Assembly (NCBI GenBank): GCA_013812995.1
Contig: JACCSL010000776.1
Location: 1-8,239, forward strand
Length of the DNA stretch: 8,239 bases
Reading direction: 5' to 3'
Origin: Ardenticatenales bacterium
GTDB taxonomy: Bacteria; Chloroflexota; Anaerolineae; Ardenticatenales; Ardenticatenaceae
In this document: piece after piece, positions 1 to 6,384 of the stretch
Layout: each line of letters starts with the position of its first letter
Numbering within the stretch: the stretch's first letter is position 1
Program-made: the position numbers and the translations under genes
The notes under the pieces: model-generated
What the model was told of the DNA's origin: nothing
The model's input: the letters and a program-made list of their open reading frames with translations, nothing else
Database searches by the model: none

Positions 1-510
1 GACTGTATCATCGTGAATAATACCTTCTACGAGAACGACACGGAGCATCAGGGGTATGGGGAGATCGGGCTCCAGTTCGACACGCAGAACAATCGCATCC
101 AGAACAATATCTTCTACGCCAACAGTCAGAGTCTCTTCATCGGGAACAACTATACGCAGAATAGCGGCAGCACTGTTGATTATAATCTCTACTTTGCCTC
201 GGCGGGGGTCGGCGAGAGTGTATGGCAATGGAAGGCGGAGAGCTATCAGGGTCTGGCCGCGTATCAGGCCGGGACGGGCAATGACACACACTCGCTCTTC
301 CTGGAACCCGGCTTTGTCGATGCCGCTCAGGCGAACTTCCACCTCCAGCCGGATTCCTCCGCCATTGACCGGGGGCAGAGTGTAGCGGGGATGGGACTCT
401 ATGATATAGATGGCCTGGCGCGGGTCGTGGGCGCTACGGTGGACATCGGGGCGGATGAACATTCGGCAGGATTGTCGCTATACCTGCCCGTGCTACGGAA
501 GAATAACTGA
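1..510 (+). CDS. Secreted right-handed beta-helix / choice-of-anchor Q protein, C-terminal part (5' end outside window)
   Basis: The frame is open from base 1 (DCIIVNNTFYEND...), so the GTG at 13 is probably internal and the gene is 5'-truncated by the window. About 169 residues are visible. Asparagine-rich strands such as 'NNTFYEN', 'IQNNIFYAN' and 'VDYNLYF' follow the rung spacing of right-handed parallel beta-helix proteins. They are followed by 'PGFVDAAQANFHLQPDSSAIDRG' style segments and the 'DIDGLARVVGATVDIGADE' block that is the hallmark of the choice-of-anchor Q domain. The protein ends 'LSLYLPVLRKNN', a short hydrophobic segment plus basic/polar residues, which I associate with exported Chloroflexota proteins and which may be a surface-retention or sorting signal (inference). 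Family knowledge suggests an extracellular or cell-surface protein, possibly carbohydrate-binding or degrading. No catalytic residue can be named. It converges on the haem-protein gene. Confidence 0.85.
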   Translation, partial: DCIIVNNTFYENDTEHQGYGEIGLQFDTQNNRIQNNIFYANSQSLFIGNNYTQNSGSTVDYNLYFASAGVGESVWQWKAESYQGLAAYQAGTGNDTHSLFLEPGFVDAAQANFHLQPDSSAIDRGQSVAGMGLYDIDGLARVVGATVDIGADEHSAGLSLYLPVLRKNN

Positions 511-514
511 GGTT

Positions 515-539
515 GGGGGCGGATCTCTGATCTGCCCTC
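515..539. terminator. Hairpin filling the gap between convergent stops; possible bidirectional terminator
   Basis: Bases 515-525 pair with 529-539 around a TCT loop, giving 11 base pairs of which two are G-T wobbles. The stem is GC-rich. It lies exactly between the TGA ending at 510 and the minus-strand stop at 540-542, where a shared terminator would be expected. There is no T-run on either side, so a classic intrinsic terminator is not shown. It could equally be a transcript-end stabiliser or a collision barrier. Confidence 0.4.
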
Positions 540-1043
540 CTAGTCATCGTCCTCACCGCTGCCCGGCCCCGAGTTGCCGCTGTTGTTTTCTTCCTCTATG
601 TCTTCTTCCGCGCCATCCTCCAGGTCGTCCCCGAAGGTGGCGAGGAGTCCCTGGATGAGCGCCTCCCTCTCCGCATCGGAGAGATTGGCTTCCGGGTGGG
701 CCAGCACATAGCGGAAGGGTGGCATCTCGCCCTGCGCTACCACCTCTGCCGACTCGTCGGCCTTGCTCTGGCTCTCATCCCACTCCGAGAAGTTCAGCCG
801 CTCGCGCACCGCCATCACATCGAACTGAACGCCCCACGAGATGGGCGCGATGTTGTGAAACCAGAGCCACTTCGTCTCGTTGGAATGGCAATCGTAGCAG
901 GCACGCACCGCTAGCTCGCGCGTCTGCGGGCTGTCCCAGGCAGGTTCCATGTGCACGGGTGGGTTCGTGTGGTCCCGACCGTAGGGAACCAGTTGGATGA
1001 GCAGGAAGAGGGTGAGCACGCCCAGCAAGAGTTTGACTATCAT
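540..1043 (-). CDS. Membrane-anchored haem-binding (mono-haem c-type) protein with acidic tail
   Basis: A 167-residue protein. Residues 3-20 form a single hydrophobic N-terminal segment (anchor or uncleaved signal), and the rest should be outside the membrane. The haem c attachment motif CYDCH is at C49-C52-H53, followed by 'SNETKWLW', 'NIAPISW' and 'ERLNFSEW'. This is the conserved layout of the Haem_bd domain family (small cytochrome-like proteins). 'GEMPPFRY' supplies M107, a plausible distal haem ligand (inference), and 'HPEANLSDAERE' is also typical of the family. From about residue 138 the chain becomes a strongly acidic Asp/Glu/Gly/Ser tail ending 'EDDD', which I do not recognise as part of the domain. 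The start ATG overlaps the stop of the ABC exporter gene as ATGA, so it is probably translationally coupled to it. Its electron partner is unknown. Confidence 0.88.
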   Translation of the reverse strand: MIVKLLLGVLTLFLLIQLVPYGRDHTNPPVHMEPAWDSPQTRELAVRACYDCHSNETKWLWFHNIAPISWGVQFDVMAVRERLNFSEWDESQSKADESAEVVAQGEMPPFRYVLAHPEANLSDAEREALIQGLLATFGDDLEDGAEEDIEEENNSGNSGPGSGEDDD

Positions 1044-2815
1044 GCGGCGGGCCTTATTTGTTTCTGGTATAGGTCGGCATAGAGCATTCCCTTTGCCAAC
1101 AGTTCCTCGTGCGTGCCCCGCTCAACGATCTCTCCAGTTTGCATGACGAGAATCTGGTCGGCGCTGTGAATCGTGGAGAGACGGTGTGCAATGACGAACG
1201 CAGTGCGCCCCTCCAGTAGCACCTCCAGCGCGCTCTGGATGAGCCGCTCGGTGCGCGTATCCACGCTGGCGGTGGCCTCGTCCAGAATCAGCAGGCGCGG
1301 GTTGGCGAGCAGGGCGCGTGCAATCGCCAGGAGCTGGCGCTGCCCCTGGCTGAGCGTGCCCCCGCGCTCGCCTAGCGGCGTATCGTAGCCCTCGGGGAGT
1401 GCTAGGATGAACTCATGGGCGCGCGCGGCCTGTGCCGCCGCGATGAGCTCGTCCATCGTCGCCGCGCGGTTGCCGTAGCGTAGATTGTCGGCAACTGTCC
1501 CCGCGAAGAGGAAGGCATCCTGGGGCACCACCCCCAACTGCGAGCGCAGGCTGCGCCGTGTCACGTCGCGGACATCGTGCCCATCGAGCAGCACGCGTCC
1601 GCCCGTCACATCGTAGAGTCGCGCGATCAGGTTGACCAGGGTGGTTTTGCCCGTGCCCGTCGGGCCGACGATAGCAACTGTCTCGCCCGGCTGCGCCTCA
1701 AAGGAGATTCCCTTGAGAATCTCGTGCTCCGTGTGGTAGCCGAAGGTAACGTTGTCGAACCTCACATGGCCCGCCATTGGCGGGAGCGACAGGGCGTTGG
1801 GGTGATCCACAATGTCCGGGCTCTCATCGAGTAGCTCAAAGATGCGCTCCCCTGCCGCGAACGCCGCCTGAATCGAGGTGTAGAGCGCCGCGATCTGCTG
1901 GACAGGGCGAAAGAAACGGTCCACGTAGGTCAGGAAGGTGACGACCACGCCCACGGTAATGACATCACGGAAGGCCAGCCAGCCGCCGACCCCTGCCACG
2001 ATGGCGGTTGCCACCGTCGAGAGCACGTCGATGGCAGGGCCAAAGGCAGCGGTGACGCCCCCGGCGCGCACGTTGGCATCCCGGTTGGCCGCGTTGACCT
2101 GCTGGAAGCGCTCCACGTTCTGCGCGGTGCGGTTGAACGCCTGGGCCTCGCGCACGCTTGAAATATCTTCCTGAAGATTGCTGGATACATCCCCGATGGA
2201 CTCGCGGGTCGCTCGGAAGGCACTCCGGGCGCGTGCGGAGAAAGCCTGCGTGGTGGCGAACATTATCGGAATAATCAGCAGGGAAGCCAGCGCAAGCTGC
2301 CAGTTGAGCAAAAACATGCCGATGGCGATGCCAATCAGGGTGAAGATGCCACCCAGCGACTGAATCAGCGCCTGCGAGAGCAGGTTGCCGATGACCTCGG
2401 TATCGCTCACGAGACGGCTCATCAGGTCGCCCGCCTCCTGCCGGTCATAGAAGCGCAATGAGAGGCGCTGCAAGTGCTCGAAAATCTCGTTGCGCAGGCG
2501 TAGCAGCACGCGCTGCGAGACGAGGCCCATCAGCCATGCCTGCCCCATGAAACCGACCAGGCCAATCAGGTACGCGCCCAGCAGAAGGAACATTGTCTGC
2601 TGAAGCCCGACGGGGTCGCGCCCGGTGATGTAGCGGTCCACCGCGATGCCGATGAGCGCCGGAGCGCCACCCTGCCCCATAGCGGTCAGGATCAGCATCG
2701 CCGCCACGCCCAGCAGCAGCGTTGTCTCGGGCTGCAAGTAGGCCAGCAAACGACGGGCAACGGTCCGGGTATCGTGCGCGCGCTCGTCAGATAGTCCCGC
2801 AATTCGTTCAAGCAT
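1040..2815 (-). CDS. ABC exporter, fused permease-ATPase half-transporter (MsbA/multidrug type)
   Basis: 591 residues, the normal length for a type IV exporter half-transporter working as a dimer in the inner membrane. The transmembrane part covers about 30-310, with hydrophobic segments near 32-50, 76-98, 152-171, 175-190 and 263-300. The 'FYDRQEAGDLMSRLVSDTE' coupling segment is at 122-140. The ATPase domain starts near 350: A-loop Y360, Walker A GPTGTGKT 384-391, Q-loop Q432, signature LSQGQ 488-492, Walker B LLILDE 508-513, D-loop SVD and switch H544. All catalytic elements look intact. The substrate cannot be read from the sequence; lipids, lipid-linked glycans or drugs are all possible. 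The glycosyltransferase lies 38 bases upstream and the haem protein overlaps its end, suggesting one transcript. AGGGGG about 8 bases before the ATG is a fair ribosome-binding site. Confidence 0.95.
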   Translation of the reverse strand: MLERIAGLSDERAHDTRTVARRLLAYLQPETTLLLGVAAMLILTAMGQGGAPALIGIAVDRYITGRDPVGLQQTMFLLLGAYLIGLVGFMGQAWLMGLVSQRVLLRLRNEIFEHLQRLSLRFYDRQEAGDLMSRLVSDTEVIGNLLSQALIQSLGGIFTLIGIAIGMFLLNWQLALASLLIIPIMFATTQAFSARARSAFRATRESIGDVSSNLQEDISSVREAQAFNRTAQNVERFQQVNAANRDANVRAGGVTAAFGPAIDVLSTVATAIVAGVGGWLAFRDVITVGVVVTFLTYVDRFFRPVQQIAALYTSIQAAFAAGERIFELLDESPDIVDHPNALSLPPMAGHVRFDNVTFGYHTEHEILKGISFEAQPGETVAIVGPTGTGKTTLVNLIARLYDVTGGRVLLDGHDVRDVTRRSLRSQLGVVPQDAFLFAGTVADNLRYGNRAATMDELIAAAQAARAHEFILALPEGYDTPLGERGGTLSQGQRQLLAIARALLANPRLLILDEATASVDTRTERLIQSALEVLLEGRTAFVIAHRLSTIHSADQILVMQTGEIVERGTHEELLAKGMLYADLYQKQIRPAA

Positions 2816-2832
2816 ATACCCTACCCCCTGTC

Positions 2833-2887
2833 GTTTTCCGTTACTTTCCCCTTTTAGGGGCCTACTTGGTGACTTTCCGTTACTCCC
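2833..2887. repeat. Degenerate short direct repeats (GTTACTTTCC-like) around the glycosyltransferase stop
   Basis: The 11-base word TTTCCGTTACT occurs at 2835-2845 and again at 2874-2884. Each copy sits in roughly two tandem, imperfect units of GTTACTTTCC (2833-2849 and 2869-2887). The glycosyltransferase stop lies between them, so the second copy encodes part of that protein's last residues and the first lies in the spacer before the ABC exporter. A 4-base CCCC/GGGG hairpin (2848-2860) separates the two. Function is unknown; this may be decayed microsatellite-like spacer sequence. Confidence 0.55.
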
Positions 2888-3999
2888 TCATACACCTCCA
2901 ACGTCTGCCGCGCGGCACGCGCCCAGGAAAAGAGAGCGGCCCGTCGTGGGCCACGCTGTTGGAGATCGTGCCGTAGCGCCTCATCGCTGAGCACACGGTG
3001 GAGCGCGGCTGTCACCGCGCGGGGATTGTTGGGGTCCACTAGGAGCCCCGCATCCCCCACCACCTCGGGCAGGCTGCTGGCATCGCTACATACCACGGGC
3101 ACACCGCAGGCCAGCGCCTCCAGCGGTGGTAGCCCAAAGCCCTCGTAGACGCTCGGAAAAACAAAGGCTGTTGCCAGTTGGAATACCGCAGGGAGATCTT
3201 CCTCCTCCACAAAACCCGGAAACAGCACCTCTGAGTCCAGGCCGCTCTCCGTCAGCTTCTTGAAAAATCCCTCGTACAGCCAGCCCTTCTTGCCCACCAG
3301 TACCAGCTTGAGGTCGGGGAATTCCGCCTTCAGCGTTTGCAGGGCTGGCAGGAGAATGGAAAGGTTTTTGCGGGGCTCGATGGTGCCTACATGCAGGAGG
3401 AACTGCTCCGGTAGCTGGTAGCGCTGGCGGATGGGCTCTAGCTCAGTCAGGTCGAACGTGGGGCGATAGCGCTCGTCTACGGCCTCGTACACCACCGTCA
3501 TTCGCGCCGGGTCGATGCTATAGAGGCGCTCCGCGTCCCGTTTGGTGTGCTCGGAGACGGTAATGATGTGATCCGCCGCTTTTAGAAAGCGGGGCATCAT
3601 CATTTTGAGAAAGGTGTGGTTGTAGACCTTGTGGTGCTGTGGGTAAATCTCGAAGATGAGATCGTGCAGGGTGAAGACGCTCCGCGCCCGGAGATGGGGC
3701 AACAGATGGTCGGTGGCGTGGACTAGATCAGGGTTTCCATAGAGACGGTCAAAGGGGACACGCAGGAAATGCGAGGCCATCGCGGCGAGTCGCCACGGTT
3801 TGTACCCCAGCCGACTGCGAAACTGCGGCAGCCGGGCAATTGTCCCCTGTGGGTCGGCGGTGGCGGATTCGGTGTAGAAGGTACGCAGCTCTGTACCGGG
3901 CTCTATCACCTCGGCGAGCGCGCTGACCAACTCGCTGGCATAGCGCCCCAGGCCGGCGCGATGGTGAACGGCGGGTGAGACATCGATAGTGACTTTCAT
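2854..3999 (-). CDS. Glycosyltransferase family 4 (GT-B fold, MtfB-like mannosyltransferase group)
   Basis: 381 residues, complete for a GT4 enzyme. These retaining GT-B transferases act at the cytoplasmic face, usually moving a sugar from a nucleotide donor to a glycan or lipid acceptor. The N-terminal acceptor domain has the glycine-rich loop 'RAGLGRYASEL' (14-24) and 'LHDLIFEIYPQHH' (111-123). The donor domain opens with 'HVGTIEPRKN' (203-212) and contains the E-x7-E signature at E286 and E294 in 'EGFGLPPLEALACGVPVV'. 'GLLVDPNNP' follows at 318-326. Donor and acceptor are not determinable; a mannosyltransferase role is only a family analogy. The last residues (GVTESHQVGP) are encoded inside a short direct repeat and look unconserved. 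No Shine-Dalgarno is visible before the ATG; a weak promoter right in front suggests a leaderless message. It is probably first in the operon with the ABC exporter and haem protein. Confidence 0.93.
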   Translation of the reverse strand: MKVTIDVSPAVHHRAGLGRYASELVSALAEVIEPGTELRTFYTESATADPQGTIARLPQFRSRLGYKPWRLAAMASHFLRVPFDRLYGNPDLVHATDHLLPHLRARSVFTLHDLIFEIYPQHHKVYNHTFLKMMMPRFLKAADHIITVSEHTKRDAERLYSIDPARMTVVYEAVDERYRPTFDLTELEPIRQRYQLPEQFLLHVGTIEPRKNLSILLPALQTLKAEFPDLKLVLVGKKGWLYEGFFKKLTESGLDSEVLFPGFVEEEDLPAVFQLATAFVFPSVYEGFGLPPLEALACGVPVVCSDASSLPEVVGDAGLLVDPNNPRAVTAALHRVLSDEALRHDLQQRGPRRAALFSWARAARQTLEVYEGVTESHQVGP

Positions 4000-4007
4000 G
4001 GAGTGAA

Positions 4008-4036
4008 AAGGTAGGGTATTGTCATGAAAGCGTCAA
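4008..4036 (-). promoter_or_regulatory. Possible sigma70-like promoter for the glycosyltransferase operon
   Basis: On the minus strand TTGACG (4031-4036) is followed after 17 bases by TACCTT (4008-4013). The -35 matches five of six consensus bases; the -10 matches only three, including the first TA and the last T. Only eight bases separate the -10 from the ATG, so a transcript from here would be almost leaderless, which agrees with the lack of a Shine-Dalgarno. This is a weak, motif-only call. Confidence 0.3.
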
Positions 4037-4047
4037 GCAATTTTTCC

Positions 4048-4052
4048 GGAGG
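4048..4052 (+). promoter_or_regulatory. Ribosome-binding site of the lipoprotein gene
   Basis: A perfect GGAGG lies three bases before the ATG at 4056. The core is strong but the spacing is shorter than usual. No better-spaced start is apparent: the ATG gives a complete lipoprotein signal peptide (basic N-terminus, hydrophobic stretch, LVGC), which supports this start. Confidence 0.65.
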
Positions 4053-4055
4053 ACT

Positions 4056-5060
4056 ATGAGACTACCCCTACCTGCCTATTATCTTGTCGGAGTATTGCTG
4101 TTCTTTCTACTTGTGGGCTGCACCGCCCCGGCCAGTGATCCCGCTCTCCCCGGCGGCTCTGAGCCCAGCCCTGCTGCTGCAACCTCTGCAACGCCCGAAC
4201 CCAGCACGACCGCTGTCCCCGAAGGTAGCACCTTCGAGGTGGGTCCCGTCATCGCGCGACTGGGCTCTGCGGACTGTCCGGATAGCTGTGTGGGACACAA
4301 TTTCAGTGCGCCTCCTGATATGATTCTCTACTCAGATGGTCGGCTGATTACCAACGAGTTGCTACCCCAGGAAAATGACGAGATGGAGTTTATCTTGCAG
4401 GAGCGGCAGCTCACTACCCAGCAGATTTGTTCCCTCTTGAACACCGTCGAGCAGACAGGGTTCTTTGACTATGACATCGCCGAATATGAGGATGGCGTGG
4501 GCCTCGCGTCCTACACCTGGATTGAGGTGAATGGGCAGCGCTCGCGGCAATTGTACCTGCACGCCCTCGGAAGACCGGAGGCGGATCCCGCACTCCTCGA
4601 CACCTACCGCCTGCTGGCAAACCTTGTGGGGATCGACCGAATGTCCTACCAGCCCGAACGAGTCGCGGTCTGGATTCAACCCCTGGAGGGCGAGCAGGAT
4701 TTCAGGGATGTCATGGATGATCGTGGAGAGTGGTCGCTGGAGCGGTTATCTTTGCAAGAACTTGCAGGACAGGCTGTCCCCAGCGAAGATCCGTTCAATC
4801 ACCGAGGAGGTATAACCGTCATTGAGGGAGAGAACGCGAGCGCGCTCTATGACCTCTTCGAAGGTGCGCCTTATCCCCACACTGAACGAATTTACAGCCA
4901 AAATGGTCAGAAATACTTTGTTGCGGTCCGCGCCCTACTCCCCTACGAGACCTCAGGCGGCCAGGTGGGGCAATCCCCGGTCATTCCCTCCCCCGATCTT
5001 CCAATTGAACCCAGCCAACTCACCTGCTCGCCCGCGGATGGTTTGATGGAAGTGCCGTAA
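4056..5060 (+). CDS. Uncharacterised secreted lipoprotein
   Basis: 334 residues with a lipoprotein signal peptide: MRLPLP, a hydrophobic stretch 9-20 and lipobox LVGC with the lipidated cysteine at C22. Residues 23-58 are a Pro/Ser/Ala/Thr-rich linker of the kind that tethers exported domains. The first folded part (about 60-192) carries 'ADCPDSC' (C74, C78), 'LYSDGRLI' (91-98), then 'QLTTQQICSLLNTVEQTGFFDYD'. The 'YSDGRLI ... tGFF' pattern recurs, from memory, in lipoproteins of this phylum with no assigned function. A second part (about 200-300) has 'AVWIQPLEG' and 'KYFVAVRALLPYE', and the C-terminus contains C324. The four cysteines outside the lipobox could form disulfides. No catalytic motif is recognised and no function is claimed. 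The HD-hydrolase gene follows after 33 bases, so the two are probably co-transcribed. Confidence 0.85.
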   Translation: MRLPLPAYYLVGVLLFFLLVGCTAPASDPALPGGSEPSPAAATSATPEPSTTAVPEGSTFEVGPVIARLGSADCPDSCVGHNFSAPPDMILYSDGRLITNELLPQENDEMEFILQERQLTTQQICSLLNTVEQTGFFDYDIAEYEDGVGLASYTWIEVNGQRSRQLYLHALGRPEADPALLDTYRLLANLVGIDRMSYQPERVAVWIQPLEGEQDFRDVMDDRGEWSLERLSLQELAGQAVPSEDPFNHRGGITVIEGENASALYDLFEGAPYPHTERIYSQNGQKYFVAVRALLPYETSGGQVGQSPVIPSPDLPIEPSQLTCSPADGLMEVP

Positions 5061-5078
5061 TTACGTTTTACGTTTTAC
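5061..5078. repeat. 7-base tandem repeat (ACGTTTT) between lipoprotein and HD-hydrolase genes
   Basis: The unit ACGTTTT is repeated perfectly at 5063-5069 and 5070-5076, with matching partial units on both sides (about 2.6 copies). It begins right after the lipoprotein stop and ends seven bases before the GGAG of the next gene. No hairpin forms. It is AT-rich compared with the surroundings. A role is unknown; it resembles the other short-period spacer repeats in this window. Confidence 0.7.
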
Positions 5079-5084
5079 CTGAAC

Positions 5085-5088
5085 GGAG
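5085..5088 (+). promoter_or_regulatory. Ribosome-binding site of the HD-hydrolase gene
   Basis: GGAG lies five bases before the ATG at 5094. It favours this start over the out-of-frame ATG at 5098. Confidence 0.6.
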
Positions 5089-5093
5089 CCCTC

Positions 5094-5690
5094 ATGCATG
5101 AAACCGATACACCTTTGCTTACCTCCCGCTTCGAGGAGGCGCTTGTCTATGCGAACCACCTGCACGCGACCCAGCTTCGCAAGGGGCGGGGTATTCCCTA
5201 CATCGCGCATCTACTTGCGGTTGCCAGCATCGCGCTGGAGTTTGGGGCCAACGAGGACGAGGCCATCGCCGCGCTGCTCCACGATGCGGTCGAGGATCAG
5301 GGCGGAGCCGAGACGCTGGCAGCGATCCGTGAGCGCTTCGGCGAGGAGGTAGCCGCGATTGTGTGGGGCTGCTCCGACACGGACATGACGCCCAAGCCGC
5401 CCTGGCAAGAACGCAAGGAGGCATACCTTGCCCATCTGCCTCATGCTTCCGGATCGATTCGTCTGGTTTCCGCAGCGGACAAGGTGCATAACCTCCGCAC
5501 CATCATCGAGGACTATCTGGTGCTGGGGGATGAGTTGTGGGAGCGCTTCCGAGGGGGCAAAGAGGGAACGCTCTGGTATTACCGCGCCATTGCCGACGCG
5601 CTGCTCGCCATCGAGCCCACGCCCATCGCGCAGTTGGTGGCAAAGTTGACCCAGGAGTTGGAGACGATCACCAGAGCATCTTCCCTGTGA
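5094..5690 (+). CDS. Stand-alone HD-domain phosphohydrolase, RelA/SpoT hydrolase (Mesh1/SAH-like) type
   Basis: 198 residues, about the size of small alarmone hydrolases, with no synthetase, TGS or ACT domain. The fold begins with 'YANHLHATQLRKGRGIPYIAH' (19-39), which matches the 'RK..GtPYi.H' opening of (p)ppGpp hydrolase domains. The metal-binding HD set is complete: H39, H63-D64 in 'LLHDAVED', and D129 in 'AADKVHNLRTI'. N133 and the E67-D68 pair are also present. Residues 146-178 are helical and close the domain. The expected activity is Mn-dependent removal of the 3'-pyrophosphate from (p)ppGpp, or of phosphate from a related nucleotide such as NADPH (family knowledge; substrate not provable here). 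It follows the lipoprotein by 33 bases. Its 3' end overlaps the convergent TupC-like ATPase gene by 23 bases. Other HD phosphohydrolase activities remain possible. Confidence 0.87.
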   Translation: MHETDTPLLTSRFEEALVYANHLHATQLRKGRGIPYIAHLLAVASIALEFGANEDEAIAALLHDAVEDQGGAETLAAIRERFGEEVAAIVWGCSDTDMTPKPPWQERKEAYLAHLPHASGSIRLVSAADKVHNLRTIIEDYLVLGDELWERFRGGKEGTLWYYRAIADALLAIEPTPIAQLVAKLTQELETITRASSL

Positions 5691-6384
5691 GAAAGGCAGC
5701 CGCGCGGGCGTCGCGCGGCTGCTCGAAGAAGGACTCTGCCTCGCCTGCCTCGACCAGCTCGCCGCCGATGAGCAGCGCCGCGTCGTCGGCCAGGCGACGT
5801 GCCTGGAAGAGATGATGCGTCACGATGACAAGCGTGGTGGAACCCTGGCGTAGCTCCTGAATAATCTGCTCGATCTGCGCCACATTCGCCGGGTCCAGGG
5901 TCGCAGTTGGCTCGTCGAGTAGGAGCACCTGTGGCTCGATGACCAACGCCCGCGCCAGCGCCACCCGCTGCGCCTCCCCGCCCGACAGCGTGGAGGCCAC
6001 CGCCCGCGCCCGGTCGAGCATACCCACGCGCGCCAGCAGCGCCTCGACGCGTGCCGGGTCGCGCTCGCCCCGCAGCCAGAGCCCATAGGCCACATTGTTC
6101 CACACCGTGCCGTTCAGCAACGTGGAGCGCTGAAAGAGCGTCGTGATGGAGCGCTGAGTTGCCAGGGTCGGACCCTCTGCCCCAACACGCTGCCCATCAA
6201 AAGAAATTGTGCCCTCACTCGGCGTCTCAAGGAAGTTCAGCAGGCGCAGCAGGGTGGATTTGCCCGCCCCGCTCGGCCCCAGCAGCACCAGGCTGCGCCC
6301 GGACTTGATCTCCAGATGGCTAATGTAGAGAACGGTTCGCTCGCCATACCGTTTGAGCACCTGTTTCAGGTCGTAGCTGCTCAT
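5668..6384 (-). CDS. tupC: ABC transporter ATPase, tungstate-type (TupC-like)
   Basis: 238 residues from the ATG at 6384. The frame stays open further upstream, but that part lies inside the permease gene, and the ATGA overlap with the permease stop supports this start. The ATPase is complete: Walker A GPSGAGKST (36-44), Q-loop Q85 in 'LFQRS', signature LSGGE (133-137), Walker B VLLLDE (153-158) and switch H190 in 'VTHH'. There is no C-terminal regulatory (TOBE or molybdate-binding) domain, as in TupC and unlike ModC. The substrate call rests mainly on the permease next to it; other oxyanions (molybdate, vanadate) are possible. The protein sits on the cytoplasmic face and powers the TupB-like permease. 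The gene ends 23 bases inside the convergent HD-hydrolase gene. Confidence 0.88.
   Translation of the reverse strand: MSSYDLKQVLKRYGERTVLYISHLEIKSGRSLVLLGPSGAGKSTLLRLLNFLETPSEGTISFDGQRVGAEGPTLATQRSITTLFQRSTLLNGTVWNNVAYGLWLRGERDPARVEALLARVGMLDRARAVASTLSGGEAQRVALARALVIEPQVLLLDEPTATLDPANVAQIEQIIQELRQGSTTLVIVTHHLFQARRLADDAALLIGGELVEAGEAESFFEQPRDARAAAFLTGKMLW

Noticed and set aside
13..510. GTG at 13 as the true start of the beta-helix gene
   Set aside because: The frame is open to base 1, the protein is mid-domain at this point, and no signal peptide or ribosome-binding site is present.
515..539. Classic rho-independent terminator
   Set aside because: The stem is good but no T-run follows on either strand, so it is listed only as a possible terminator.
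4019..4047. Plus-strand promoter starting with TTGTCA (4019-4024) for the lipoprotein gene
   Set aside because: No TATAAT-like element lies 16-18 bases downstream (TTTTCC there), so it is not supported.
5579..6103. Minus-strand 174-codon frame rich in Gly, Ala and Arg
   Set aside because: Shadow of the TupC-like gene in another frame; no motif, and low-complexity composition.
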